In this document: piece by piece, positions 1 through 11,482 of the stretch | Numbering within the stretch: position 1 is the stretch's first letter | Layout: each line of letters starts with the position of its first letter | NCBI GenBank assembly: GCA_020284085.1 | Contig: JACEVL010001161.1 | Coordinates: 4,090,930 to 4,154,929 of the forward strand | Source of the DNA: Aporrectodea caliginosa | Taxonomy: Eukaryota > Annelida > Clitellata > Crassiclitellata > Lumbricidae | Direction: 5' to 3' | DNA length: 64,000 bases | The notes under the pieces: generated by a model | What the model was told of the DNA's origin: nothing | The model's input: the letters and a program-made list of their open reading frames with translations, nothing else | Database searches by the model: none | Translations under genes and position numbers: made by a program

Positions 1-397
1 AGATCAATTTTTTTATGTTTAGGCGTTGAACCAGTAGTGGATTTCAGTATGTGCAGAACGCTGCTTTTCTGAAGGTAATTAGGTAAATGGTGATACCATC
101 AACAACTCAAACAATTTTACACAGGCATTTTGATCCACGGAAAAGGAATATGTTATCTTGTACAATTTTGGCATCAATCTGGCTGTAGTAGATCTGAATT
201 GTAGATCAGCAGTTTATAGGTGATGAACTCTGTCAACCAAATGTCAGGAACACAGAATTACACTTTCAGCAAGTCACAGCCTCTAGAAAACTGCTCAAGC
301 ACACCCCAACTCATGTTCACTCTCCACCAAGAGAAACTCTGGTACACGTCTTCATATTTGTAATGAAATGCAACCATTAATATTCCTTAAACTTAAA

Positions 398-1264
398 TGA
401 CTTGCATTTGTGGATGTCTTCCAATCGCCTTTCGCTAAACTCTTCCAAAACTCAACTTATTTGGCTTGGCACACCCCAACAACTTCTGAAAATTGACTTT
501 TCGCTTCTCTCTGAAAACTTTCCCAATTTTACGTTCTCTACTTGTGTGCGTGACCTAGGTGTCACTTTGGACAGCGCTCTCACTTTTTCTGCTCATGTAA
601 CCAACCTTACACGATCCTCTTACTTTCACCTACGGCGTCTCAGGGTTATTCGCAGATCTGTTCCTCTCTCTACCATGGCATCCATTGTCCATGCATTTGT
701 CTGTTCCAGAATTGATTATTGCAACTCCCTACTTATTGGTCTTCCCAAGGTCCGTCTATACCCTATTCAATCTGTTCTCAATACTGCTGCTCGATTGATT
801 GCTCACCTTCCTAAATACTCCCATATATCATCATTCATGGTTAACCAACTGCATTGGCTTCCTCTCTCTGACCGCATTCAGTTTAAAGTCCTTGCTTTGG
901 TCCTCAAATCCAAACTGGGACTTGCTCCAAAATACCTCAGAGATGTCATTCGTCCTCCTCTTTCTGCATCTTCTCATCGGCCTTTACGATCTCTGGACCG
1001 ATCTGACTTCTTTGTCCCACGAGCTAGGACTACGATTGCTCAAACTCGATCCTTTGCCATCATTGGGCCCTCTTTATGGAATGCCCTTCACTTCACTTTG
1101 CGTGAGACTTTCCTTTCTGGATCATTGTCTTCATCTCTCTCTCCTTAAAACATACTTCTTCTCTCGGGGTTCTCGCACTGGGAGCGCTACTGAATGGCCT
1201 CGGCTGTGAGCGGCGCTATATAAATTACTAATTACATTACATTACATTACATTACATTACATTA
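398..1264 (+). mobile_element. L2/CR1-like LINE, 5'-truncated 3' end
   Basis: The frame at 402-1148 encodes the C-terminal part of a non-LTR reverse transcriptase: W-M-S-S-N-R-L after the palm, then D-L-G-V-T-L-D, D-Y-C-N-S-L-L and L-H-W-L-P. It ends in the family signature GGCGCTATATAAAT at about 1212-1225 and an (ATTAC)n tail at 1231-1264. TTAAAC flanks both ends as a likely target duplication, and the right duplicate lacks the element. The palm catalytic region is missing, so this is a dead copy. Confidence 0.85.
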
Positions 1265-2384
1265 AACACTCTTGTGCAGGACTGGACAGCGTTTGTTTAT
1301 GAAGGATGTACGTGCACTCTAGGGCGTCCCAAAAAACAAAGTTCTCAAATATCAATGACCAGAAAGTTTCTCTTAGCTATACCGATAGAAAATACAAAGT
1401 TACAGAAAAATTGAGCTTGATTTAGACGTAGGTCAAAGCATTTTCAATTTTCGTATACCCATGTAATAGCCTGTGTGGAAATTTTACCAATATACCGGTT
1501 TTCAATGCATAACTGTCAAACGGGAAGAGATATAAAAAATTCCTTTGGCGAGGATTCCTGAAAGTGTTTGGCAACTGTTTGCCTACAACATGGTTTTTGC
1601 TTCATAAGGTTAGGCCTACTCTTGCATGACGCCATGTGACTGATGTCAAACCTTCACGTCACAGTTGACATTGCGTTGAATAAATGGTTTCTCTTAAAGT
1701 GTCGTTCTTAAAAAGATTATAATTATAAGTATCAAGTTATGGTTTTGGGAAGGAGAGATTCACATGAAATATTTTTGAAACCCCTTGTCAGTTACTTCTT
1801 CCACAACACGTGACATGAGTCATGTCACATGACGTCATTCACCGTGACTTTTTAAGTAACCGCTCCTATCTCCTTAGCCAGAAGTCTTTGAAAGGAGATC
1901 TCGGTGTCTGCAGACTAGGGTTATCGACTACAATTTGAAAAGTCCACTTTTGACACTGTGTGGTAATCATATTTCATAGATCACGTGACTTCACTTCATG
2001 GCGTTCCCAGTGACCGTTTATATATCCATAGCAAAACACTAGTCTTAGAAAGGTGACCTTGGTGACTAGTATAAGATGATTTTTTACTACAAGAAATCCT
2101 GAAGACACATGCTTGCCACTCTGCAGTAATTACATTCCATGATCTATAATATCAAGTAATGCATTGATTGGTTTGTAACAATTGACATGACCTTGGTTGT
2201 AAGGTCGTAGAAGTTTTCCTGTAACTATTTTACTCTGAATCACAATGTATAATGACGAATCTTATGTTTTGGAAAGTGCTTTCAGGCCTTCACTAAAGAA
2301 AAACCATAATCAGAATTCTATTCTTGCAGTTCCCGAGAAACGAGAGGCAACCACGCCGGGTCGTCAAGTGACCTTGAACCTCAA

Positions 2385-2810
2385 ATGTAATGTAATGTAA
2401 TTACTAATTCATATAGCGCTGTTCACAGCAGTAGCCATTAAGTAGTACTCCCAGTGCGAGTACACAGAGAGAAGAAATAGGTTTTGAAGAAAGAGAGATG
2501 TATTAACAGATCCAAAAAGAATGGAAACTAATAAAGAGGAGGGGAGGGAATTCCACAGGGCAGGCCCAATGGTGACAAATTATCTAATTTGTGCCAAAGT
2601 GGTCCTAGTTCACGGGACAAAGTGTTCACGCCGGTCCAAAGAGAGGAAAGGTTGGAGAGAGGCTGCAGAACGAGGAAAGCGAATGATCGTATAATGTTGA
2701 GTGCACAGTTTTTTATATGGCGGCCCCTAAAACCGTAAAAATTAATATACATCAAGAAAACCATTATCAGTTGTAGTTCCGGAGAACCAAAGGTTAAACA
2801 TTGCATTCAA
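2385..2810 (-). mobile_element. LINE 3' fragment, minus strand
   Basis: The (TGTAA)n tail at 2387-2402 and the reverse complement of the ATATAGCGCTG..CCCAGTGCGAG 3' end mark a minus-strand insertion. Upstream reading gives degenerate C-terminal reverse transcriptase sequence (L-x-R-E-L-G-P, C-G-I-P). It sits inside the TGACCTTG-repeat element. Confidence 0.7.
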
Positions 2811-3159
2811 TGGACCTTGAGCTATAGGGCCTAGTCATGCACTGAGCATAGGATGTTCATTATAACGCTGTTGAGTATACTTCTTTGGAATCCAAGAATC
2901 TGAAATACATCATATAGATGCCAGGAATTTTTTACATCACTTATTTTTCCCGTAAGGCCAAAGGTTAACAATTACAGGTCGAGTGATCTTGAACTACAAA
3001 GTCATGAGATGGTCATACGATGGTCATACCAGGTTGTTTATAACTATTGGATTTCCTTGACCACGATGAGTCTATCCTGGACTGACACCTTTTTATCCTT
3101 CACCGATAACAAAATATTATGACAATGGATGTCAAATGACCTTGAAAATGAAGGTCGTC

Positions 3160-3583
3160 CGATTGTGGTACAATGTTAGAAATAGCTTATTTGACTTCTC
3201 CCTGAAAACTATCATAGACACGCTGGTTTGGAAGGCTACGACTGGCACTGCTCCGGACTACATTGCTGAACTGTGCCTTCCAGTTGGCACTCAAACTGGT
3301 CGGCGGGCTCTCCGGTCTGCCTCGCGAAACAACTTGATTGTATCTTCGTTTCGAACCACCACCCATGCTCATCGGGACTTCTCGATTGCGGCGCCACGAA
3401 TCTGGAATACTCTTCCGCCATCTGTGCGTGCCACTAATGCTGCATGTGGTTACATGGCTTTCTCTCAACTCTTAAAGACGCACTTTTTCAGCTGTTTGAT
3501 GGCCACGTGTTGAGCGCTTCTGTGAGACTCTTTAAGTGGAGCTATATAAATGTCTTGTTACGTTACATTACATTACATTACAA
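3160..3583 (+). mobile_element. LINE 3' fragment, plus strand
   Basis: Residues such as L-V-W-K-A-T-T-G-T-A-P-D-Y and A-A-P-R-I-W-N-T-L-P-P-S-V-R are the usual C-terminal end of an L2/CR1-like LINE protein. GAGCTATATAAATG and an (ATTAC)n tail (about 3555-3581) follow. The plus frame 3136-3513 is open but headless, so it is not a host gene. Confidence 0.75.
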
Positions 3584-3891
3584 ACTCACTTGTCGACTGC
3601 TTTTAGTTTCTGAGATACTCTGGGATAAAATGGTAAATTAATGTGTATGATTCAGCTATACTTCGAGTCGCTTGAGCGCCGCCTAAATGTTAACCTAATT
3701 ATCTGTTACTTCGTACAATATAACAACTAGTCCTATAGAAACTTTCTAGAGGTTGGCCATCAAGATATATAAACTTCTGAAAGTCTATGTAATTTTGGGA
3801 CACCCTAGTGCACACTAACAAGAACGTTGAGAGTATTCGGTGCTTGGTGGTGACGGAAAGTGGAGAGAGGTGCACAACTGTGCATTATTAT

Positions 3892-4731
3892 CAGACTTGT
3901 ATTCGAGACATCAAACTTCAAGACCGAGACTGTGGGGTCCGAGACCGAGACACAAGGTCCGAGATTGTTCAAGACAGTTCAAAACGAGTGAAATGCACAT
4001 TGGACCGGAATCCCGAAACAATTTTTGTCTCACTTTTGAAGTCTAATACCAGGTCCAATTCACTGAAATCAGTCGATCACCTGAATAGTATAAAGTTATA
4101 AACTATAAAGAAATTAAATATTTCAGCCATTCTGAAATCGTCTCAATGATTCTAAAATTTCAACCAACAACATTCCATTTATTAGCAACATAAGTCACAT
4201 CACTCATCTTGAGAAACTAGATTTTGTTTCAAGCGTTTATCTTATATTGGCCCTACACCAGCAACAAACGGCATGCTATTTATTTTGTTTTTTATTGAGT
4301 TCAAATTGCGCGAATGCAATTTTCACTGTTTCAGGTTCTTTATGAGACATTTTAAGATATTTGCCCTGATGGAAACTAGAATACCGAAATAAAGTAATAA
4401 TGCACAAACTTAAAACTGCTCTTTCCCTATCTGTTAATACCAGAAATACCGCTTTTCTAAACTTGCTGTTTGTTTAGCACTTCCGATTAACTAGTTATCC
4501 GTTCGGCACAGGACAATTTTACAGCGCGATACTGTCAGAAGTTCAGAACTAAAGACAGTTTGCGTGAGAACTATGGAGACTGCTTCTACAAGAGAACAAG
4601 ACTTTAGCTTCGTGAAAGTTTTAAAAAAGTCAAGATATGACCTCGAGACCGAGACAGTGGGGTCCGACCGTCCGAGACATCAATAAACCTGTCTCGAGAC
4701 GAAGACATTGTCTCGAGACAATCCAAGTCTG
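3892..4731. mobile_element. hAT-type non-autonomous element with GAGACCGAGAC arrays
   Basis: TIR CAGACTTG..ATT..CGAGAC at the left is matched by GTCTCGAGACAATCCAAGTCTG at the right (read as two adjacent short blocks). The flanks are ATTATTAT (3884-3891) and ATTATTAC (4732-4739), an 8-bp target duplication with one mismatch. The right duplicate keeps a single ATTATTAC at the same place (about 41200). Subterminal GTCCGAGACCGAGAC-like repeats lie near both ends. No transposase frame is seen. Confidence 0.8.
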
Positions 4732-4739
4732 ATTATTAC

Positions 4740-5899
4740 ATCAATTGAATTGAAATGCAACAACCAATATTCCACCATACGTTACGTTAATGCGATACGT
4801 TAAGTCAGTGTGACAAGAGCATTGTGTAGACATCGTTCATCACATCAGTTAGCAAGCATTTGCTAGATTCGGCATTTAAATGTTTAGCTCAATGACTTTC
4901 AAACTGTTTCATAGACATAATAAGAACTTATGGACGATGCGTCTTCTTTTCAGTTGCACTATGCTAATGATTGGACAAATCGACGAGGCCTGATCGTTTG
5001 AGACCTTCAAAAAGAAAGAGCACTAGTGGGCGCAAAACAGTTGTAAGAATTTGTTAAAGAGAATTTCTCTCATTTGAAAAAGCTTCTTACAAGCTGATTA
5101 TTTTGCTGAATGAATAACTGAGCACATTGGAAAAGCAAATTAAAATTGTAAGATGTGCAGGTTCTTACAAGCTCATTATTTTTGCTCAATTAATAACTGA
5201 GAAACGCAAGTCAAACCAGTCTTAAACTGAAATAAAATGCTTACATACATGTATAAAATAAGACTCCGCACATTTGGAAAAAATCAGCTAGCACTAATAG
5301 TCAAATAATCTCTAATTAAATATGAAGGAGCCGATGCAGATGAATGTGAACAGACGACGGAAAGAAAATGAATAGACCTATGATACAATACAGCTGTTAA
5401 CCCAAGAATGTGGCAGTAAACTGTGTCAATCAAAATGTAATCAGAGGGTAATATCATATTCAAGAAACTGCTAATCCTTATTGAAGCCCATAGTCTCAAT
5501 GAAGCTCAAATGACTCAACACTTCAAAGGTATTTTGTTTCATAAAAATAAATTTGCAGTTGACAAAAATGTTTTCACACTTTACGAACAACATTGTACTG
5601 AAAGTCAATGAGGCTCGTCGTTAAAGTGTTAAAAGACATTTTGTTCTAGCTCTTTGATGAAAACGTGGCAGGAATCAGTCAATGACTGTTGATAGGATAG
5701 CTTTATGAAAATAAAATCACTGCATTCAATTTTCAGTGTATGGAAGTCTTGCTGACTAAGTACATTAATTTTGCTGTTAGACCTAATTCGATCTTTATAC
5801 CATCTATGGCATTAACCTACTACACCAAATACCACATCAACAACCATCAAATAATTATAGATTGTCAATTTAAAAACCAGTTTAGATCAGTTACTGAAC
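4740..5899. other. Ly6 paralogue intron / duplicated non-coding DNA
   Basis: No gene is seen. This AT-rich stretch matches 41215-42280 of the right duplicate base by base apart from small changes. It lies downstream of exon 2 of the left Ly6 gene, so it is presumably the start of that gene's second intron. Confidence 0.6.
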
Positions 5900-6267
5900 C
5901 TGGACAGAAACGTGTTATTCATGGACAGAAGCGTTGTTCCTTCATAGTCACAAGCAGGAGCATTAGGACTTGAGCAGATGTAGCATTTCAGGTAATCTGA
6001 GTCAGACTCGTAGTCACCGTTGCACAAAGACACATTGCAAGTGGAGTAAGTAACTTGAACCAGCTGGAAGAAACGAGTTTTGCTATCTTTCTCTTTCTTT
6101 CGAACACTCCGGTCAGGGCCATATTTACTGATTTCTCGCTGTTCCTCAGAGGTCATGCAGCTGCGATTGAAACCAATCTTTTCTAAAGTTTCAATGCTTG
6201 ATGTATAGGACATTCCACATACATCATCTGGATTAGAACAGTTCTGTACAAACATCTTCCCCTTCAG
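5900..6267 (-). CDS. Ly6/uPAR multi-domain protein, left paralogue, exon 2
   Basis: This exon encodes the second half of Ly6 domain 1 and the first half of domain 2 of a GPI-anchored-type surface protein. It opens after the acceptor TTTTACAG at 6268-6275 and closes at 5900 before GT. Domain 1 supplies the C-x(6)-C, N-R-S-C and C-N-V-S-L-C-N cysteines; domain 2 begins L-K-C-Y-I-C. Length is 368 nt (122 codons plus 2 nt), identical to the right paralogue. The two differ at 5 exonic positions (3 amino-acid changing). The donor is GTTCAG, where the right copy has the better GTACAG. The open frame continues past both splice sites by chance. The final exon would lie left of position 1, so whether the gene is complete is unknown. 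Confidence 0.85.
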
Positions 6268-6811
6268 CTGTAAAATGAAAAAGTTTGCATCAGTAGGCCT
6301 ATACATGTATGTTATAGAACACAGGCTGGAATTTATATGAATCTACTTGTACATTTTATAGTAGAAACTGGAATCACAAAATTCATTTAGGTTATTTAAT
6401 CTATGCCAAATGTAAACAACATGACATTAGACATCCTTTCAGAGAAATCTAAGTGATTGTACCTTCATAATGTCAGCCTGTCAGCCTGAGCATATGATTA
6501 GTTGATTGCCCGTACTAGTGGGCAGTTCTCTTAATACTCATTGTTTGATCCTCCATTGACAAATTTATGAACAGTCTAAGAACACATTTCTTGGCCAAGT
6601 TTACTAAAGGGATCAAGGTGGACAAAATCGTAAGAGTTCAAATACCAGCCAGGATAGAATGGTTTTTAAAATTCCTACTTCTACTTAATCCAGCACGCTA
6701 ACCATCGAAGTATATGACGCTAACCAACTATCACAGTTCTATCTATAATCTGCTAGCTAATAATGAATGGTCAGATTGATTGGACTAAACTTGATCGCTT
6801 ATGTAGGCCTA

Positions 6812-7152
6812 CTACAGGCGTCAGAGGAGTAAATGCGAAATTTTGCGCCCGGAGACAAACTATGAAATTGGCACATCTGCTTTATTTATTTCACATTTTC
6901 CTTTAGAGCTCAATGGGGCGCCAAAATCATGTCCGACAAACTGCATGGTTTGTAAGTAGACCTAATGAAGATATAACTGGATATTTTGGGGTGCCAAAAT
7001 TATATCTTACTAATTTATTTGAGATAAATTAGCTAAACTGCAGCAAAATCAAAAGTAAAATTTTTAATTAGAAATTTCATTTTGGCGCCCCCTTCCTTTG
7101 GCGCCGGAGGACTCACTCTGTAGGGCGTAGGCCTATCCCAAGCTACGCCTGT
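6812..7152. mobile_element. hAT-like MITE fragment related to 13103-14276
   Basis: The ends read CAGGCGTCAGAGG and CCAAGCTACGCCTG. The interior has GGCGCCAAAAT and ATTTTGGCGCCCCC blocks also found in the 13103-14276 element, here inverted. No clean target duplication is visible. Confidence 0.55.
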
Positions 7153-7488
7153 CAGGCAGCTTATTACCATAAACCTTTTTGCCTGCGGAATTTATCTGTA
7201 AAGTCTTTCTTTGATGAATATAATTATATACATCGTCCACAGGAAAGGGGTTAATGCATACTTTTTAAAAGGCATTAGTTTTAACGAATGTAAACAACCA
7301 TTGGTTTAAACTTTGTTTTCAATGTCGAACACTGTATAGGCTACCTATCATTATGGGACATTTAGGTATCTTGCCTTTTTACTAGCCTTTTCAGATGATT
7401 GTATGGTGACATGATTAGGCTACAACTTGGCTTAGCGCTTAATCGTCTAAATTTTGTGCATTTGACAGCGGCATCATTGAGAACACTA

Positions 7489-7490
<2 letters not shown>

Positions 7491-7571
<81 letters not shown>
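7491..7571. repeat. (AAT)n microsatellite
   Basis: About 27 AAT units. The right duplicate has only four or five at the same site (43495-43510), so the array expanded after duplication, next to a transposon insertion. Confidence 0.95.
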
Positions 7572-7574
<3 letters not shown>

Positions 7575-7884
7575 TAATAACACTGGGCAACAAAATAATA
7601 TTTTTTTGTTTGCTACTCAGAACTTTAGAACTGTTCTTAGCTAAATTTGGGGCGCTGATTTCAAATATGAGATCGAAATTTGGCTAGCACGTTAGGTTTT
7701 TCAGGTACGCATAAGTGAGGTTCTACACATTATTGCGAACTCTCAACTCATACTATCAGCGAAAACAAAGTATTAAAAATGTATCGGACATTTGCTTTAG
7801 CTAAATTGGATGCTGATTTCAAATATGAAATTGAAATTTGGCTAGCACGTCAGGTTTTTCAGGCACGCATGAGAGAGGTTCTAC

Positions 7885-9739
7885 CAAGGCCGTATTTAGG
7901 GGGGTGTTTTGGGTGTTTAAACACCCCCGAAATTAAATAATGTATTCATTCATTCATTCAAAAATTTATATAGCGCCCCTTCAAGGTAACTACTCAGAAG
8001 CGCGCCCAACTCCAGTCCGGCCAAAAAGGTAAGTTTTCAAGTGGCCATAAAAGTATCAGTACATGTTCTAGGGAACAAGCGTAGCTCCCGAGGGAGGCTA
8101 TTCCAAACCCTAGGGCCTACCACAGAGAATGCTCGGTTCTGCATGGTTGCTGTGCGGGCAAACGGGACCGCCACTACCCCCTCTCAGCAGAGCGGAGGGA
8201 GCGACTACCCTGAACCCCCGACACCGGCTTACAGAGGTCTATTAGGTAGGCTGGTGCAAGGCCAAGATGGCATCGCCAAACCAGAGAGACAACTCTATAT
8301 TCGATGCGCTGTCGGACAGGAAGCCAATGCAGAACTTCCAACATATACCTGGTGACATGATCAAATTTTGGTATTTGGCCGATGAGTCGCGCTGCAGCTC
8401 GCAGTACACGATCAAGGCAAGACAACCGGCTAGACGGCAGACCAGAATAGAGAGTTAAGCAGTGATCAAGACGCGCCGTAATGAAGGCATGAACAAGAGT
8501 GGTTGCAGCGCTCGCTGTAAGCGAACGTGCAACAGTACGGAGCTGACGCAGCTGGTAATAGCAATCACGACTAAGGCGATGCAGATGTGGCGCAAAGGTA
8601 AGCTCCTGATCCAACAGGATACCGAGGTCACGGGCTGTAGCTGAAAAGTTGTAGGTAGGAAATTTCAAAGCCAGGTCTTCCAAGTTAAGCTTGGCTAGCT
8701 GCTGCCTAGTTCCCAGCCACATGAATTTAGTCTTAGCAGCATTCAGACGTAAGCGATTAGATGACATCCATGTTTCTAATCTGACCAGGACACGACCCAT
8801 TTCCCCGACAGCCAAAGCAGCATCGGCAGGTCGGCAGTGAATATATGACTGTATATCATCTGCGTAAAGCTGGCCCTGGGCCCGACTCTCTGCCAGAAGT
8901 GTGGAAAGCCCAGAGGTATAGATGATATACAAGAGCGGACCAAGGACAGAGCCCTGGGGGAGACCATAAGGGGCAGGGACCCATCCAGACCTTGTAGGAC
9001 CATAGACCACACTAAGCGTACGCCCACTCAAGAAGGAGCTAAGCCAATCCAGGAACCCCCACACAGCCCAAATGTAGCATGCAAACGCTTAAGTAAGATG
9101 TCGTGGTCAACAGTATCGAAAGCGGCGCTGACATCAAAAAGTGCCAACAAGGTGAGCTCTGAACGATCGATAGCCCCGTAGATGTCAGATAAGAGGCGAA
9201 GCAGCAGTGTTTCCGTTGAATGAAACCTCCGGAATCCTGACTGGCATGATGGAAGGAGGTTGTTCTTTTCCAGGTGGCCAGTTAGTTGACACGCCACTAT
9301 CTTTTCGATGATCTTTGATAGAAAAGAAACATTGGCTATTGGTCTGTAGTTAGTCGGGTCCGCCTGATCCAGGTCATCGTTTTTTAAAGTCGGGATCAGT
9401 ATGGATCTCTTCTGCGACGGTGGTAGGACACCCTCCCGGATGGATCGGTTACATAACTCTGTAAGGAGCGGAAGTAACAAATCCAGATGTTCTTGAAGCA
9501 GGAAGGTCGGGAGGGGGTCGAGTATATATATAATGTATAATATAAATATTGCATTTATTAACATGTATACGGTGTAAGAACTAAGAGCACTCAAGTGAAG
9601 TTAGATGATGCAGCTCTACAGTGCTTTGAGAGCTCACAGCGCTCCTCCAAACCCCTTATAGACGGTTAACTTGGTTGCTTGTCGGCTTGTTCAAGAACGA
9701 GTAAACACCCTCCGAAACAAAATCCTGGCTACGGCCTTG
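7885..9739. mobile_element. hAT-type element inserted in the satellite
   Basis: The ends are CAAGGCCGTATTTAGG and CCTGGCTACGGCCTTG. They are flanked by GGTTCTAC (7877-7884) and GATTCTAC (9740-9747), an 8-bp duplication with one mismatch. Subterminal GTGTTTAAACACCC and GTAAACACCCTCC blocks are mirrored. Nearly all of the interior is a minus-strand LINE that inserted later. Confidence 0.75.
7938..9525 (-). mobile_element. L2/CR1-like LINE with reverse transcriptase, 5'-truncated
   Basis: Read on the minus strand, the frames 9594-9028 and 9064-8174 (joined by a frameshift near 9060) encode a reverse transcriptase: N-Y-R-P-I-A-N, S-G-F-R-R, F-D-V-S-A-A-F-D-T-V-D-H, G-L-P-Q-G-S-V-L-G-P, then the catalytic Y-A-D-D at about 8865 and L-H-W-L-P near 8330. 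The 3' end has the GCGCTATATAAAT signature and an (ATGA)-type tail at 7943-7962. The endonuclease domain is missing. The ATG near 9594 lies upstream of the LINE and is incidental. Confidence 0.9.
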
Positions 9740-10416
9740 GATTCTACACAATTGCGAACTCTCAACTCATACTATCAGCGAAAGCAAAGTAGGTCTATTA
9801 AAAATGTATCGGACATTTGCTTTTGCGCTGGTTCTTAGCTAAATTTTGGACGCTGATTTCAAATATGAAATCGAAATTTGGCTAGCTCGTCTAGTTTCTC
9901 AGATAACCATCGCTGAGGTTCCACAAAAATTGAGAATTCTGAACTCATATTATCAGCAAAAGGAAAGTATATTAATAAAAATGTATGAGGAATTTGATTT
10001 TGTGCTTGTTCTTACAATGTAGTTAAAATTTGGACGCTGATTTCAAATATGAAATCGAAATTTGGCTATCACGTCTAGTTTTTCAGGTTGGCTTCAGTGA
10101 AGTTCTACGTAATTACGAATTCTCAGCTCATACTGTAAGCGAAAGGAAAGTACTAAAACTGTATCAGCCTATCAGGCATTTGATTTTGCCGTTATTCTTA
10201 GCTAAATTTTGGACGCTGATTTCATATATGAAATCGAAATTTGGCGTGCACGTCAGGTTTTTTAGGTATGCATCAGTGAGGTTCTAAAAAATTGCGAATT
10301 AATGCGGGACATTTGCAGTATGAAATATGCCACCATAAAATGATGTTAATGCCTTTACTGTTAAAACAAGCAAGAAAAAACATATAACAAACACGCTGAA
10401 GAACAATTAAAAAAAC

Positions 10417-11431
10417 AGGTCACTGTGCCGAATAAGGCCCGGGGTGGCAATAAGGCCCACGCACTTAAAATTCAAATATCTCCGAATGTATTCATCAGAT
10501 GTCGCCACAAGTTTATATTGTTGACGGGCCTTCATCTGTGAATTACTGTAGTTGATCACGGGTTTTCTTTTCGGCGACATCTTTGAATTAAAAAATATTG
10601 CAAGATTTTTGCGATAATTTATTTTGCAATTTTCTTATTTTCGGTTGTGTTAATATCGTAATTAATCCTCAGTCTGCGTATTGCATGCATGTTGCTATGA
10701 AAATATATGTAAACAGCGGATATTGGCAAGACTATGTAGACTGAAAAACTTAATTATGCACTTTAGAATTACCCGGATATTGGTCGAAGTGTACATGGCG
10801 TGCTGGTGAGGGTAACAAGGCCCACCTTGCTGTAGGTAATAAGGCCCTATGCTTTGTGTGCAGACAGTATGCACAGTTGAGCATGACGAAATATGGACAG
10901 TGCGGACAGTGGTTACATGATGAATGTATTGGTTTAGATTCAGTATAAGCTTAGTAGAAGCAGAAACATTCGTTTGCCCATATTGTGACAAATAATAAAA
11001 TAATAAGTTGGGCCTTATTGCATGCGGTGCTCGGTAATAAGGCCCACATGATGCCTTCTAATATAATGACCACATTTTCATCACATTTATTTTATTCCGG
11101 ACGGCTATAATCAATCAATAGCTGTCCATTTCATAAGAAACAGTGTCAATTTCATGTTTGACACTATAAAGCGGACATTTAAACGACGACAAAAGACACC
11201 TTTTAAGTTGGGCCTTATTACATGCGGTGCTCGGTAATAAGGCCCACATGATGCCTTCTACAAAAAAATTATTTCTTACTATGTGGAATTTTATTTCATG
11301 AAAATAATTAATCCACTATGTAACTACTTCCATACACTCATCATATGACTATTTTGCATAGTTACAGTTCCATACCAGTAGCCGTTTTTTGGCAAAGTTC
11401 CTTAGGTGGGCCTTATTCGGCACAGTGACCT
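10417..11431. mobile_element. TIR element with AATAAGGCCC repeats
   Basis: The ends are 24-bp perfect inverted repeats beginning AGGTCACTGTGCCGAATAAG and ending in the reverse complement at 11408-11431. Further AATAAGGCCC / GGGCCTTATT copies lie at 10447, 10835, 11012, 11033, 11203 and 11236. A ~55-bp block is repeated directly at 11007-11062 and 11206-11262. No transposase frame is seen and I could not find a convincing target duplication. Confidence 0.75.
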
Positions 11432-11482
11432 TACATCTTTCTCAACTCACACTATAAGTGAAAGCAAAGTGTTCAAAACTGA

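Larger units (their letters stand above)
1311..3808. mobile_element. TIR element with degenerate TGACCTTG repeats
   Basis: The ends are inverted: CTAGGGCGTCCCAAAA near 1322-1337 against TTTTGGGACACCCTAG near 3793-3808, each next to GTGCAC. The right duplicate reads straight through (near 41143), so the site was empty before duplication or the element left cleanly. The interior is non-coding and carries diverged copies of a TGACCTTG..AAGGTC motif (about 2189, 2373, 2812, 2980 and 3133). It is interrupted by two LINE fragments. I cannot assign a superfamily. Confidence 0.6.
7630..10315 (+). repeat. ~180-bp satellite monomers (interrupted)
   Basis: The motif GCTGATTTCAAATATGAAATCG followed by TTTGGCTAGCACG, TTTTTCAGG, GAGGTTCTAC and AACTCATACTATCAGCGAAA recurs from about 7650, 7810, 9850, 10035 and 10215. 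A partial monomer (CTCAACTCACACTATAAGTGAAAG) lies at 11440-11465. The run is split by the hAT element at 7885-9739. Monomers differ by several percent, so the array is old. Confidence 0.8.

Noticed and set aside
6268..6306. ATG upstream of the left exon 2 as a gene start
   Set aside because: The sequence before the acceptor at 6268 is intronic, matches the right intron poorly, and does not encode a signal peptide.
7362..7644. Poly-leucine and poly-asparagine open frames
   Set aside because: They are translations of the AAT microsatellite with no coding context. The same applies to frames at 14240-14434 and 30112-30390.
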